Shown: positions 22,217-34,591, numbered from the stretch's first letter. The stretch is DNA of 64,000 nt from Malus domestica (GCF_042453785.1 NC_091672.1:4494001-4558000), one strand, 5' to 3'. Notes: a model not told the origin generated them from the sequence alone. Program-made: numbers and translations.

Positions 22217-22774
22217 GAGCACTTCCAATGTAGGAAGGCCTCCTGGGCAATAGGCAACTCAATCCCCTTAAATGAATTATAATTGCCTGCAATGAATAAT
22301 AACTGTCCGAGTTCATCTCCACCCCTAAATTGAATAGCCCAGGCAATTCATATTAAAATATTAATATTTTTTATTTTATAAAATAATAAAAGATAACTTT
22401 ATTTTTAATTTCATATAATAATAAAAGATTAGTTGAAAGTATTCAAAAATATTGAAATGTAATGTAAAGTGGAAGAACGTGGCTATGTATCTGTAACATG
22501 GAAGAACATGGTTACGTCTTTATAGAAAAAAAATTAGTTTTTTTTTTATTTATAATTTTTTATATTCTCTCTAATTTTTTAATAATTTAAATTGTGGTTG
22601 ATGTCAGCCTTACATTATATAGGTAGGGCACTAAGTTAGGCGATTATTGTTTGACTTCTCCATCGGGCTCTCCTTGGGTCCTATTGCCCAAGTGGGCTGG
22701 AGTGTTTTGGGGGAGGGGAGAGTGGATTGGGTTGCCTATCCCCAATTAGGCAATAAACAACGGTGGAGTTGCTC
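22217..22774. mobile_element. PIF/Harbinger-type non-autonomous element
   Basis: TAA at 22214-22216 and 22775-22777 flanks 558 bp with inverted ends GAGCACTTCCA and TGGAGTTGCTC. A 3-bp TAA target duplication and GAGCA ends fit PIF/Harbinger. Subterminal TTGCC/GGCAA motifs recur. Confidence 0.6.
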
Positions 22775-22785
22775 TAAAAGAAGGT

Positions 22786-23150
22786 AGGCGCTAGTTGGGC
22801 AGCAGGGCCTAGGCTGGGCGTAGGCGGGGTCCTAGGCGGACTCGACAGATTTAAGTAAATTTATTATATTATCATTTAAATAAGTTTCTTCTTACACTTA
22901 AAAAGTACATAATTACATTAGGATATATAAATTGCAAAATAGAATAACATATAGATTATAAAGTATTAGAACATAATGAAACAATGGGGAATAAGCATAT
23001 AATGTGAGTTTATCTAAATCATCAACAAGTCTCTTACAATTTATTGAACAAAAAAAAAATTCATTGAAAGTTATTTATTTTTTGTCCAAATGAGAGTCAC
23101 AACTTAGGCGGGTCTGGACCGGCTAGATCGGCGCCTAAGCAGGTCTAGAC
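22786..23150. mobile_element. Candidate MITE with AGGCGC-type ends
   Basis: The left end has repeated TAGGCG motifs and the right end has GGCGCCTAAGC, around an A/T-rich interior. End pairing is loose and no target duplication is seen. Confidence 0.3.
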
Positions 23151-23642
23151 GTCATTTCTTAATTTTCAAATGCTTAGGGATTAATCAAGACGATGGCCAA
23201 CCACGTAGCGTCTAGATGGGAATTCTTAGAACAATATGCTATATGTGTTGTTTAGGTGCTTGGCTTGAGTATCACCACACTTGAAAAGCATCTTCCTTGA
23301 CATCAACAAGTCAAGAAATATGTCTTAAAATATGATACATTATTCTTCCAAACGTTCGGAACACAACACAAACATTCAGTTATACATCACACCAACCAAG
23401 TAGGTCAAAAATCCAGACACTAAGATATTACAGTGTTACACAAGAAATTTAGCATTTTTTTTAATTTTTTAATTTTAGCACAAACACACACCAGACTCTC
23501 AAGTTCTGATTCCTCTTATGGGAAGAGAGCCATATATATAGTCTACTGATTAATTCATGCTGCTTCAAGGTTTCCGCTGTTTTCGCTAGCCGCCCGAACA
23601 GGTTGACTGCATCGAACGGCAGGAAAACTTTTCCGCAAGCAT

Positions 23643-23663
23643 TAGCCAAGAATGAGTTGCCTT
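23643..23663 (-). promoter_or_regulatory. miR169 target site in NF-YA 3' UTR
   Basis: The plus strand reads TAGCCAAGAATGAGTTGCC, which matches the plant miR169 sequence as I know it at all but two internal positions (plus the 3' end). The minus-strand transcript therefore carries a complementary site about 155 nt after the NF-YA stop. miR169 sites in 3' UTRs are a known feature of the NF-YA family. Confidence 0.8.
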
Positions 23664-23817
23664 TTGATAGCAACCAAATGGGGGCAGGACAATCCTAGAA
23701 CCGAAAGCCTGTTGCAACAGCCGTAACAGAAACTGCAACCCAGCTTCTCCATCTGGTTGCCGAGTAGATGGGGTTGAGGCAACGGAGTTGGCACCAACCC
23801 CATCTTTTCCTTTGCTA

Positions 23818-26800
23818 TCAAACATTGAGGTTGCAGCAGTTATCTCCTGCTGCAACCCATTTCGTGGGAATGACCATACCACGCGCACTATCTCTCATGT
23901 CTGAGAGAGAGTGCAGGGAGGGACCGAGATGATTGATTGAAAAGCAATCAAGGTCTCCCCTAGAGTACATACTTGTCACCTCTGACCCGGATATGTTTGA
24001 AATGCTGCCATTCGTTTCCTTTGACGAGTTTAAAGTTCCACTGTCGGATTGCAGGACTTCAGAACTCTGAGAACCCGAAAGCCTAAACAGCTGCCCATCA
24101 CCAACTTGCTTCCCTTCAGTTCCCTTGTCCCCATTGTTCATAGTCTTAGTGTTCAGAAAACGACCACCGCAGCCCCTTGGTCGGCGCATTGCATGACGAT
24201 GGCGCGATTCATGCATATACGGCTGTAGAAAAAAAATAGATCGTAGGTCATTCTAACTGACTATGTCATTGCACAAGAGAAATATTTTTGCATCAGATGT
24301 GCATTTTGTTTCTCAAACTTGCATCCTACCGAATTCAGATGTCATACCTTACGCAGTCTAGCTGCTCTGTTCTCAATGACAGCCTTCGCACGGGATTGTC
24401 GGCGACGCATGATTCCATGGTACTGCTTAGCATTTACATAGATTGGTCCTTCATCCTCAGTCAAGTTCAGTGGCAGCATAATGCGTCCCTAATCCATTGC
24501 AAACGGATAAGTACGTGCATCAGTAAATATGCTACACTCAAAGAACTGCCTCTTTCGCAGAGAAACGGATTCTCTGCTTGTCTTGACATTGTTCCGACTT
24601 TTAATAAGAGTAAAACTCAAAGACAAGCAGAGACGTGCTTACTCTAACTCACGAAAATACACAGAGGGGTGCTAAGAGAGACTTTCTAAGTTAAATCCTA
24701 AATGGTTTCTAGTTCGCAAAACTAAAATTATCGTAGAGAACCAAGAATGTAAATAGAGATTCATGCTTCTTAAACTGGTTCTATTTCTCATATTTCCATT
24801 TTAATGCACTAGCAAGAAAACGATAGTATATTCCAAAATTAGCAGGTTACAGAGAAATAGAAATATTGTTTTCAAGGAATTAACATGATTGAAAAAGTAA
24901 TAGCTCCATATATAGTGAGGTAGGAGAAGAGATGGAAGAAGCACCGAAATTTGAGGTCCATAGGTTGAGAAGAGTCCATAGCATTGATCCATAAATGGAT
25001 ATTTTGCACAGATCTACATTTTAAGTTCCAAACAAAGAATCAACTTATCAGCAATTGTGACAAGAACCATATTCATTATTCCTAAAACAGTTATTGATTC
25101 ACAAATAAACAAATGAAAGTAATCGAAAAAGAAAAGCTTACCACTGGCTGGCTGAATCCGAGCTCAAAATGACCATGATATTTTCCTGGCGATGATTGCA
25201 GAGAGATTGCTGCCTGGGACTTCTGTCCATCCCCTGAAAATTAACATTCACCTGAATGAGAAACTACTTGGCTGGTTATCCATGACTAAAAATAACTTCT
25301 GTTTGAGAAGTAAATCATTTTGAACAAGTTGTGAAAGAACGATAATGTAAACGAGTTGATAATTTATTCATCGGTTCTAGTTAACAAGGGCTTGTGAGGG
25401 AGGATGGAAGGTTTTCTGTAATGGCAAACCAGTTTAACAATCTCTATTGCCACAGAAGGTCAGAAAAGGTGAGAAAACAAGTGTAACTAATAATGCAATT
25501 ATCAACAACTATTTCGTCGTTGAGTAAGAACTCGATCTTTCAAAGCACGTAGAGTGGACAACATCAACTGCTAAGACTTTGTTCCTACAGCATCTACATC
25601 CATTCTTTGTAACCATTTTTTCTTTTATAAAGTAATTTCCTTCATACTGGCATGTCTACTCAGCAGGAGAAAAGCTTACTCTACCAAGTCTACATTTAAT
25701 TTCCATAATAATACTGCGAACTACACTCGCACACTTCTACGAATCATTTTCTATAGTTGCAGCCAATAGTATTGCATTGGAAATGACCCTCAGAATGCTT
25801 CGGAAATTGACAACCAAATTTTGTACCTAATTCCTACAAGGTGACATTTGGAGAGCAGTTTGGAATAGAAGCGTCAAAAAAGGATTAAAAGCTCGCTTTA
25901 ATGCTGCTCACGTCAAAACCCTCACCAGTCTCTCATGGGTCCTTCATATTCCTCTCACCCAGATTACTCAAAAACAGTTAAAATTAAATAACTCTCGGCA
26001 GCAGGGCTCCGACTCCCACGTGATCTGAGACAGCCTCTTCTTCATAATTAAGCCGGGACAAGGGTGGGCTACACAATCAGGCTTCAGAGTAAAGAAGAGC
26101 TCGAATGAGTGGTGAGGGAGGGGCATAGAGAAGTTCTTAGTGGAGGTACATGGTTAATGTTATTGCTGTCACTGATTTCCTAGGCAATGTTAGAGAATCA
26201 CCTAAACCTTATGCGTCCAGTTTCATAGTTTTCTTACTCTCCCTGGGATTCATGAGAATACTCCAAATGAAGTTACAATTAGTAGCGTCCTATAACATAT
26301 AAGCAATGAATGAATCTAGATGGTTCGACATTTAGGCTCCGATCTTTAGGGGAAAGATAAGCCCCTTCTTTATTATTTCTAAACCTGATGAAGATCATAC
26401 TTAAAAAATTATAAGATATCCAATATCGCATCAGCATAATCAAATTTATTGGGAAAGAGACTATAGTAAAAGAAACTCCACCTTAACTTCCTAAAACCTC
26501 TAACACTAAGATCATCGCAGCATAAGCTCTGACATATGATCCCGAAAGGGATATTATTCGAACATGTAATGGTGCGTCTTTTTCATAAACCTTCTTCTAC
26601 TATCTCATTTCTCATCTTCCACACACCTTGTTAGCTAGTTTCTTCATGATTTGCTGCGGAACAGCAATGATATTTAAGAAAACTTATCGACAAGCTTGCA
26701 TGAAAAAAAAAAAAAAAAAAAAAAAAACCTTACCTTGAGGTTGGCATAGAAAGATTCTCATACCCCCTCTAGTATCTCTCAAGTACTAACTACACTCACT

Positions 26801-27408
26801 CTCTTCACCAAATATGACTAAACGTTTGTTACTGACTTTACCTTCAATCATCGCCAAAAGGGAATCCTTAAATGTATTGATACGAAAAGAAAAAACACGT
26901 TTCCTGACCCCACATTTTAGCCCATCTCCAATCGGTCTATGATGAACAAGGAAACAACGAGGGATCTTCATGACGAAGGATACGAACCTTATCTTCAGAC
27001 ATAAATTTAAGCGACAAAAAAGAAGCTAGTAAAGCATTTCTTTTTCTTTTCAAAACCACTATGTAAATGTTATAGACCAAAAGACTTCATAAAGAGAAGT
27101 CTTTTAGAGAAGGAAAGACATCAAAAGTAAAGGAGGAGATTATTACCAGGAAAGATAGTGAACTGATTTGTGTTCCCTTTTTCCAGTCCTTGTTCAGTAC
27201 CCCGCCCGGCAAGTTTAGTGGCATTGAAATGGTCCCCAGTATTAGGCTGCTCCTTAGTAGAAGGTTTCGACAGACCACAGGATTCACCATACACCGGTTG
27301 AGATCCCAAGGAACTCCACCAAGGTCCTGACAATGCTGATGAAAACTGGCCTATGGGATTAGGGGCAATTCCTTCATGTCCTTTGAAATACACAGTTTGC
27401 ATAGCCAT
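23818..27408 (-). CDS. NF-YA: Nuclear transcription factor Y subunit A (NF-YA2/NF-YA10 type)
   Basis: The sequence-specific subunit of the CCAAT-binding NF-Y trimer (with NF-YB and NF-YC), 322 aa. Coding exons on the minus strand are 27408-27147, 25233-25142, 25013-24945, 24488-24348 and 24222-23818. The start MAMQTV, the motif FELGFSQP (exon 2), YGPQIS, and the tail ending [16 protein letters not shown] place it in the NF-YA2/10 group. The conserved core (about 155-212) has the NF-YB/YC-binding helix [19 protein letters not shown], a linker, and the DNA-contacting [20 protein letters not shown]. Here [10 protein letters not shown] carries Cys where Ser is usual. The first coding intron is about 1.9 kb. 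A 5' UTR intron is likely upstream of 27,410. Regulation by miR169 is indicated by the site at 23643-23663. Confidence 0.93.
26703..26727. repeat. Poly-A tract in NF-YA intron
   Basis: About 25 consecutive A in the first coding intron of NF-YA. Confidence 0.9.
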
Positions 27409-27910
27409 ATTGTCCTCCAAAACTAATGATCCCAGCAATGAGTTTTACTTAATTCTAATTCAAATATTCCACACAATATGCCTGCAAATTCAAAGTTGAA
27501 TGTTAAAAACATACCAATTATGCTACCTTTCAGCTAAAGAAGGAAAAGGACTGAAATGTATCTACTGAAATAAATCCACCAAAGAGGACAATTTTCCTTC
27601 TGTTACTAATCGCTCGAATATCAACATGCCTCTTCTGTGTGTGATTTTAATGAAATATTTGACAACAATATGCAACTAAAATGTTCCTATGATATAAGAA
27701 AAGAATGACTAACTGCTCATATGAGCTTCCAATTGGTACATAGAAGATGAAAACAAGCTGAATTTAGGGAATAAATAAATGGAATATTTCGAAAGAAAAG
27801 AGAGAAGAAAATAGACATACATAAAAATTAGATAACGGGAAAAAAAAAAAAAAAATACCAGAAAGAGTAAAACGAACTCAACAAAAGATACTGAATTGTG
27901 AAAGATATTA

Positions 27911-28222
27911 GCAAAAATATGATAACCTAGAAGAGAGAACAACGATCATGTAAGCGAAAACCGGAAATCGCAACCGTAGAAGCTAAATAACTGAAAGAAA
28001 AGAAAGAAAGCATAGAAACAGGTCTAACGATTCTGAACAGACCCTTTTTAGCAGTGAGGTAGCAAAAATATTATAACTTAGAAGAGAGAGCAACAATCAT
28101 GTAAGCGAAAACCAGAAGCGAAAACCGGAAATCACAACCGTAGAAGCTAAACAACTGAAGAAAAGAAAGAAAGCATAGAAACAGGTCTAAAGATTCCGAA
28201 CAGACCGTTTTAACAGTGAGGT
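27911..28222. repeat. Tandem duplication (about 150 and 161 bp) upstream of NF-YA start
   Basis: 27911-28060 and 28062-28222 are near copies; both run from GCAAAAATAT through AGAAAGCATAGAAACAGGTC to CAGTGAGGT. The second copy has an 11-bp extra repeat of GAAAACC-type sequence. It falls in the presumed 5' UTR/intron region of NF-YA. Confidence 0.9.
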
Positions 28223-28289
28223 TGGTGGAGAAGAAACCAATTGCAGAAGTGCTTGTAGAGTAAGTGGAAGGAGCAGCTTAATTTGAGTT

Positions 28290-28328
28290 CTAAGCAGAAG
28301 CAGAGAAACCCCATTTGCTAGGAGCCAT
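28290..28328 (-). CDS. Possible 12-codon upstream ORF of NF-YA
   Basis: ATG at 28328 opens a short frame MAPSKWGFSASA that stops at 28290. It sits in the presumed first (5' UTR) exon of NF-YA, so it could act as a translated uORF. The transcription start is not known, hence low confidence. Confidence 0.3.
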   Translation of the reverse strand: MAPSKWGFSASA

Positions 28329-28375
28329 GTCGGTACAGTTACAAGCAGAAGAGCAAAGCAGAGAGGGGGCGGGGG

Positions 28376-28410
<35 letters not shown>
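28376..28410. repeat. (GA)n microsatellite in the presumed NF-YA leader
   Basis: About 15 GA units preceded by a G-run; on the NF-YA sense strand this is a CT-rich leader or promoter tract. Confidence 0.9.
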
Positions 28411-28416
<6 letters not shown>

Positions 28417-30094
28417 TAAGGGGAGAGAAAAACGGCCGAAGAGAGCGATGATATATGCGCACAAGTGATATGGAACTCCACACCAGTGGCCAATGAGCTT
28501 TGGCTTTCATGCAACCCCGCTTTCTAATATGTGCCTTTCTGCCATACTTAATACTATAAAAATACCGTACACATTTTCTCTCTCCTTCTCTCACTTTTGT
28601 ATTTATATATTTCTGTATTTTAGTATTAGAATAACTTAATTAAATAATTTATCATAATAATAATAATATGGTAAGTTTGGGGCCATTATACTTAATTAAT
28701 GTATCCCAACTTCAAAACCAAGGGTGTTGAGATCTGTTAGTGAGAGGGTAGTGGCCACAAAAACAAGGAGTTATTTTTCTCACCACCCTTAGCTGATGAT
28801 TATGCTTACTAAGTTATTTATCACAAATATTAAATGAGTTTAAATTTCAAGATTGAGATAGTGGGTAGACACAAATCTTAAAATTTAAACTTATCCAAAT
28901 AATAAGAAGTAGAATATGAGCATATTATCATCACCGGGCAATGCTAGTGAGACTGAATGTTGACTGAATTATGTAAACTAAATGATATTAAAGTTGATGA
29001 TTGTACTGTTACTTAAGTATTGATTAACATGTTTATTTCTTATTTATGACACATCATTTAGTCTACAAATTTAATTCACCTAGCATTACTCTGCCACAAC
29101 ATGAAGGTGGTGAGAAAATGCCCCCACAAAAACAATACCAATTGACCCAAAAGATAAAAAGAAATGATGGTATAACCACACACCAATCCTCATCTCTACA
29201 TCTCCATTTATGCTTTTTTTTTTCTTTCTTTTAATTTAGATTTATTTTGGTATTTATTTTAGTTGAGAATCTGAGTATGCCATCTATGTTGGAGAAGTGG
29301 TCACGTTATTCACAAGTGCCCTTTGTTATTACTAATACAAGTGCGTGACAGATAAGTTTAAACTTAACACTCATAAAGATAAGATAATTAAGATATTAAA
29401 ATGTACAATCATATAAGTATATGACTTTACTTTTATATTTTACTTTTCTAGGTTTGCTATCTCAAACATCTGTTACTTTTCTAGGTTGGCCCATCAAGTT
29501 ATTGGATGGATGGGTGGGTTGGGATGATACATATGCACTATTTTTTAAAGTTGTTATTTTGTTTTTGTACTTCAACCTTTTTTTTATCTTCTGATATGAG
29601 AATACAAAAAAATTTCCAACCAGTAGCTTGGCTTTGGCTTGCCAGGCACTTAATTTGGTTGTGAGATAAAAGAAAAATAGTAAGATGCAAAAAATTACAA
29701 CTAGTGTCCTTTATCTTCTTACTTTTTTGATCGTGAGTATGCACAATGTGTTTGACTTTGTCTTGTCATTCAATATGTTTGGCTAGTTGCTAGATTTTTC
29801 TTGCTAATGGCTACCTAGAAGATGCATGTTAAAGTGAAGATTGAGAACATATCTCCTTCTTTTCAACGCCTATGTACGTTGTTCTACTTTGATATGGATT
29901 AGGTAAGTTGGAGCTCTCTCTCTCTTGGTTTATTCCAATATATAACTAGTCCCGAGTTGGGACCGAAATTTTTTATGACTACATGAAAATCATTCTTTTA
30001 TATATATAGTATCTCTATAAAACTTTAATATGACGAGTAACGTATGTCACTTATATTTAATGGGTTAGGATCAGGGAACACCCATTTTGAAACA

Positions 30095-30352
30095 TTTTCT
30101 TGTACCCTTATTCTTCCAGCAACGAAGGGCTTTGTTCCAATACATTTATTTCGACAAAACCTCATTTTGTCGTGCGGCTCCATTTGTTGCGCAACGAAGT
30201 TCATAATTTCATCGCACAAGATCTTTTTTCATGACCTTTGCGCGACAACTTGTGCAAATGACGAAGATTTGTCTCTTTAATATTTATGTGACAGAATTTT
30301 TCTTTGCACAACCAAATGTTCTTCGTCGCTAGAACCGTTAAATGTAGTAGTG
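30095..30352 (-). mobile_element. Terminal fragment of a CACTA (En/Spm-like) transposon
   Basis: Read on the minus strand, the segment starts CACTACTACATTTAACGG at 30352 and then carries repeated GACGAA and GCGCAA subterminal motifs in both orientations, the organisation of CACTA element ends. The opposite terminus was not found nearby, so this looks like a truncated end. Confidence 0.55.
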
Positions 30353-30852
30353 TTTTTTTAAGGATCTGAGTTGTCTATATTTCAATTATCATTCATACAT
30401 TATCCTTACCAAAAATGAGACAAATCCAAAACCATTAAAACATTTATTATAGTAAAGAAAATAGGTTTCACAAAGAAACACTTAATGACTACAAATAAAT
30501 CCAATGGTTATATGGTTTCGCATTTGAGTGATTTTTTTGTAGAGATTATCTTTGAGGAAATACCAAAAAAATAGATGGTTGGATCATTTAAGTACATTAT
30601 GGAGTGGGCTCAACGAAGGAGTGTTAAAATGTGTGTTAAAAAGTGTGTGTCTCCCGATCTTGACCCATATTTAATATAATAAAATAAGATAATTGTTATT
30701 GACACTCCAAAAATCTCATTTTATACTTCAATCTTTCTATCATTAGAAAAAAATACACTTATGAGAAGTGTAGAATAAGATTTTTAGAGTGCTAATAACA
30801 ATTCCTAAAATTTGCTTTGTCATTCAACATGTCTAAATTAACATAGTTGGGT

Positions 30853-31071
30853 TAGAATCCGGATCCTTGCCGAATCTTCTTTGTGAGGATCTCGGAAATC
30901 CGTCAATCTTGTCCGTTCATCGTATATCGTGCAGTCAGAAATTATTTTAAATATTTTATTTAAAATTAAACACAAACAGTACTTGACAAAAGCTAACCGC
31001 ATGATATACGAGGAACGGACACGATTCACGGATTCCTAAGATCCTCACCAAAAGGATCCGGAGAGAATCCT
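30853..31071. mobile_element. Fold-back MITE with 7-bp TSD
   Basis: GTTGGGT at 30846-30852 and 31072-31078 flanks 219 bp that are largely palindromic: AATCCGGATCC...GTGAGGATCT at the left pairs with AGATCCTCAC...GGATCCGGAG at the right, and the inner GTCCGTTC/GAACGGAC also pair. The TSD may be 8 bp with one mismatch, consistent with hAT. Confidence 0.7.
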
Positions 31072-32191
31072 GTTGGGTCGGGTTAACTCTCATTTTATCT
31101 CCAAGTAGTAGCTGTAGTACTTCCTTTAAGCTAATTACGTTGGGGCAGTTTTGTCACTGGCTCAAATCTGTTTCTGCTCTAGGATTTATCTGGAACTAGT
31201 CTTTTATTTTCCTTTTATGAAAGACTTGCATTGCACAAGGGATGCCCAATCCAAATGGATTGAAAAGTACAAGTAATTAAGGTACACATTTTAAAATATT
31301 TAGCTAGCTAGCTAAAGGCATGGTAGCATTATTAGCTAGTTAATAAGAAAAATTATTTTGAAACGAAAAAAACTACTTTGAGATTTTTAACTGTAAAATA
31401 TTGGCTATTACATACTTGACAAAAAATTTAACAGTTAAAAATTTCAGTTTATAAGATGCCCCGAAGCATATTAGCTAGGAGAGAATCCCTTGTTCCCTAT
31501 TGAAGGGAAAATAATGATTAGACAAATCAACAGCATTGATGAGTTTATGGCACCCTCCATAGAGTTTGGGCTCAATAGCCGGCAATGTCCCCAAAATTGT
31601 TAGAATAAAGTGGACAGGGACTTTTGGAAAATGGGGAATCGGCCTTCTCAGCTCTTGACACTTGTGCCATTTGCTCCCTCACACTATTTAATTTAGTTTT
31701 GGCTGTGTTTCTAAGCCGGCCATTTGCTTCGAATGTTTGAAGAATAATTAGGTTAATTTGGAGGTGCCCACTGGCCAGTGCTTTGCTTCCCCTTGCTTAG
31801 CGGCAAAGCTCAGTACATTCATGTGACATCACCAAACCTTCGATTTCAGGAACCATAAACATCAATCATTAACAAAACCCTACAGAAAAAGCAACCGAAG
31901 TACGAAATGAATATAGACGAAAGGTTGGACCACAAGAAATGTTGGTAGGAGGACTGGTCAAGCTCACTAAACTTGCTAAGATATCTGCACATTTGCAGTC
32001 CTTGTCGTGGTAGTTTTTCAGTTTTTCTTGTGAAACACTGACAAGATACAAGGATATTTAGGCGCGTAGTAGCTAGCTCGGTTTTTATCTTTTTATGTTT
32101 TAATTTGATTAAATATATATATATTAATCTAAGACTCAAAAATTCAAAATTTCAAGTTGTTTTCATTAGGCACATTGTAACTTAATACTAA

Positions 32192-32503
32192 GGCCTTCCC
32201 CAGTAGGTTGAAAAAAGTGAGAGTGATATTGATATATTAAACTTATATAGGAATCAACACTTCTACAGTGGACCAAAAAAATTATTAAACTTATATAGGA
32301 ATCAACACTTCTACAGTGGATCAAAAAATTTGAGTGTGATACCAATTTATTAAACTCATGATAGTTCAATATATTAGACACATAAGTGTGGTACCATTAT
32401 ATTGAACTCGCACTAGTATAACAATAATGTTATAAAAATCAAACTCATGATGTCTGATTCCTATATATAGGTATCACACTTGTTTGAACCACTGTGGAAT
32501 GCC
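32192..32503. mobile_element. Harbinger-like MITE with TAA target duplication
   Basis: TAA at 32189-32191 and 32504-32506 flanks 312 bp with ends GGCCTTCCCCAGTAGGTT and AACCACTGTGGAATGCC (imperfect complements). A 48-bp segment around ACTTATATAGGAATCAACAC is duplicated in tandem inside it (from about 32234). Confidence 0.6.
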
Positions 32504-33041
32504 TAATACTACTGAATTAGTTGTAGAAGGTGATTTATCCGAAGAATGTATTATAATTTATATGTATATGCGCCGGCTATGGCTAGTAGTCTAACAAGCT
32601 GTTGCTGGTTTTGGTAAGTTAGTAATCATCTTTTGTTATTCAATAATTCTACTTGTACGGCTTAGGATTCAAATAAAAACAAGGTTCTGTTTGGTAAGGA
32701 ATAAACTCAGTATTTTAGGGTAAATTATTCCATAGTATTACTTGTAATCAATAGGTTTTGTCAGGTAACACCGCAACGTTGTTCTTCCTTTCCAATTGGA
32801 AAAAAAAAATAAAAAAAAAGGCTTTGCAAATTAATAGAGCAGTGATGCACGAGTTCTTCAAATTTAGTTAACATGTGATTATTAACTGCATTAGGTTGTT
32901 AACATGGTACAACTAGTTAATCATGTAGCATATCAATTCTTTTATTTTTGAGTTAGGGTTGCTTAAAATTCAAACTCGAGTTTCCCCAGAAACCCTAATT
33001 GGAAGCAAAATACAAACAAGAATAAGATTACATAAATAATT

Positions 33042-33108
33042 AAAATGATTTTAGGTAATACTTAAAAATGATTTTAGGTAATACTTAAAATGATTTTAGA
33101 CAATTTAT
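33042..33108. repeat. Tandem repeat of a 26-bp unit
   Basis: AATGATTTTAGGTAATACTT is repeated twice and followed by a third, diverged AATGATTTTAGACAAT. Confidence 0.85.
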
Positions 33109-33649
33109 TATCGAATTAGAGTTAAGGGGACCACATATGACTAAAAAAAAATGTTTTTGACTCTTCTCATTATTTTCTTCGAAACAATAAGTTTTAACTT
33201 AAATAAGAGCTTAGAGCAATCTACAAAGAATGGACTTTGTTCTTTATGGAGTCACTCTTGTCAAGCTGCTCCTCATTATTCTTAGGCATCTATTCTATGC
33301 CATTGTATCGATCTTGTGTTCATATTTATTTCAACATGAACATAGTAACACCCGATCTAAACTTGATTAGTATTGCTATATATTATGTTGTATCCAAAAT
33401 GTGTTTCGCTAATTCGATTGTAACAAAATGGAAACACATATATATCTGATATTTTTACTTTTCAGAAATAAAATATGAAGAGTAATTAAATTAGGTATTA
33501 AAGCACTAAACCCTATGTAATTTGCATCTAGTATTAAAGCACGATCCTAGACGCTGTTTTTTTTCTCTCTAACTAAATAACCTCTTGCTTTCGAGAAGAT
33601 ATAATAAATAAATAACTTTAAATCTTACTTTGCACTTTTGCAATTTAGT

Positions 33650-33812
33650 ACTACAATCCAGTGGTATTCATTTTTATCTGTTAGTGAGAGGTCTTAGGTT
33701 CAATCATCGTAGGTGAAGTTAAATCACATTATTATGGTAAGTCCATTGTAAGGCTTAGCCCACTCCTACTCTCTTAGTTTAGATAATATTGGTTGTTCAA
33801 AAAATAAAAAAT
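33650..33812 (+). mobile_element. SINE-like repeat
   Basis: It contains AGTGGTATTC followed about 35 bp later by GGTTCAATC, resembling Pol III A and B boxes, and ends TTTAGATAATATTGGTTGTT plus an A-run. The same 3' tail occurs at 7630-7665 (TGTAGATAATATTGTTTGTT). No target duplication was identified. Confidence 0.45.
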
Positions 33813-34387
33813 TCCTACTGGGCACTGTGAGAGTCCCCGTTAGTCATTTTCCTTTTCCTTGAACTTTTGCTTTACTTTTTTACTTTGGTCTCGTGTGATT
33901 GAGTAGGTAAAGACTTTGATTACACCAAAATGATTTGAACGATGAGACAAGGTCCATTGTCCTGCTCCAAAACCTGGAATATTACCAAAGATGCTAATAA
34001 CATATACATCAATGTTTATTTTTCTCTAATTACTTTTTATAAGGAAACTAAAACAACAACACATATAGCTAGATTACAAAACCCCGACAAACACCGAGAC
34101 GTACCTAAAGTTTATTTGTTTGCTTCAAGAAATTTAGTTCAATGATGACAATGAGTGAGCAACTTATTTGTTTATTTGGAGGGGCTGGAGAGGATGGTTG
34201 ATAGGGCAGGGAGCAACCTATCAATTAAAGTTTTCATAAGGTCTCAAATAACAGCCACACTTCAACAGACACTAACTACCTAGTTCCAGGTTTAATTAAC
34301 GTTAATAATATAATTAATTTCGCTTCTAATGAGCTGGAGCTAATAACATAGATGATGCTGGATGATGTCACTTGTCATTTGTGTATT

Positions 34388-34591
34388 TGTACACTTGTCA
34401 TTTGTGTGTTGGTTGTTTAATTGTAAGCAGTGTAATAGCCTAGTTGATAAACGACGATTGGATAGTTATATATAGCTGATGTGGAAATGACTTTAGTCGG
34501 TTAATTGAAAGGTTCAATTTCTGCGTTTTCATTTCTTTCTTCAAGTTCTTCTGAGTTCTTCAATTTCTTACTTCAGAAACCCTAGATTACA
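34388..34591. mobile_element. Solo LTR, 204 bp, with 5-bp TSD GTATT
   Basis: GTATT at 34383-34387 and 34592-34596 flanks a segment that starts TGTACACTTG and ends CTAGATTACA, the TG...CA rule with a short terminal inverted repeat (TGTA/TACA). A CT-rich second half looks like a leader. No coding sequence is attached, so it probably arose by LTR-LTR recombination. Orientation is probably plus. Confidence 0.7.

Larger units (their letters stand above)
19959..23642. other. Gene-free, transposon-rich stretch between CP33 and NF-YA
   Basis: It holds a poly-C run, two tandem MITEs, a poly(A) retroposon with a 14-bp TSD, a 976-bp TIR element with a 10-bp TSD, a Harbinger-type element and a further candidate MITE. 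No conserved coding region is seen outside these. The part nearest 19,960 must include the CP33 promoter. Confidence 0.6.

Noticed and set aside
34196..34227. Short hairpin TTGATAGG...CCTATCAA as a microRNA precursor
   Set aside because: The stem is only 8 bp and no known plant microRNA sequence was seen.
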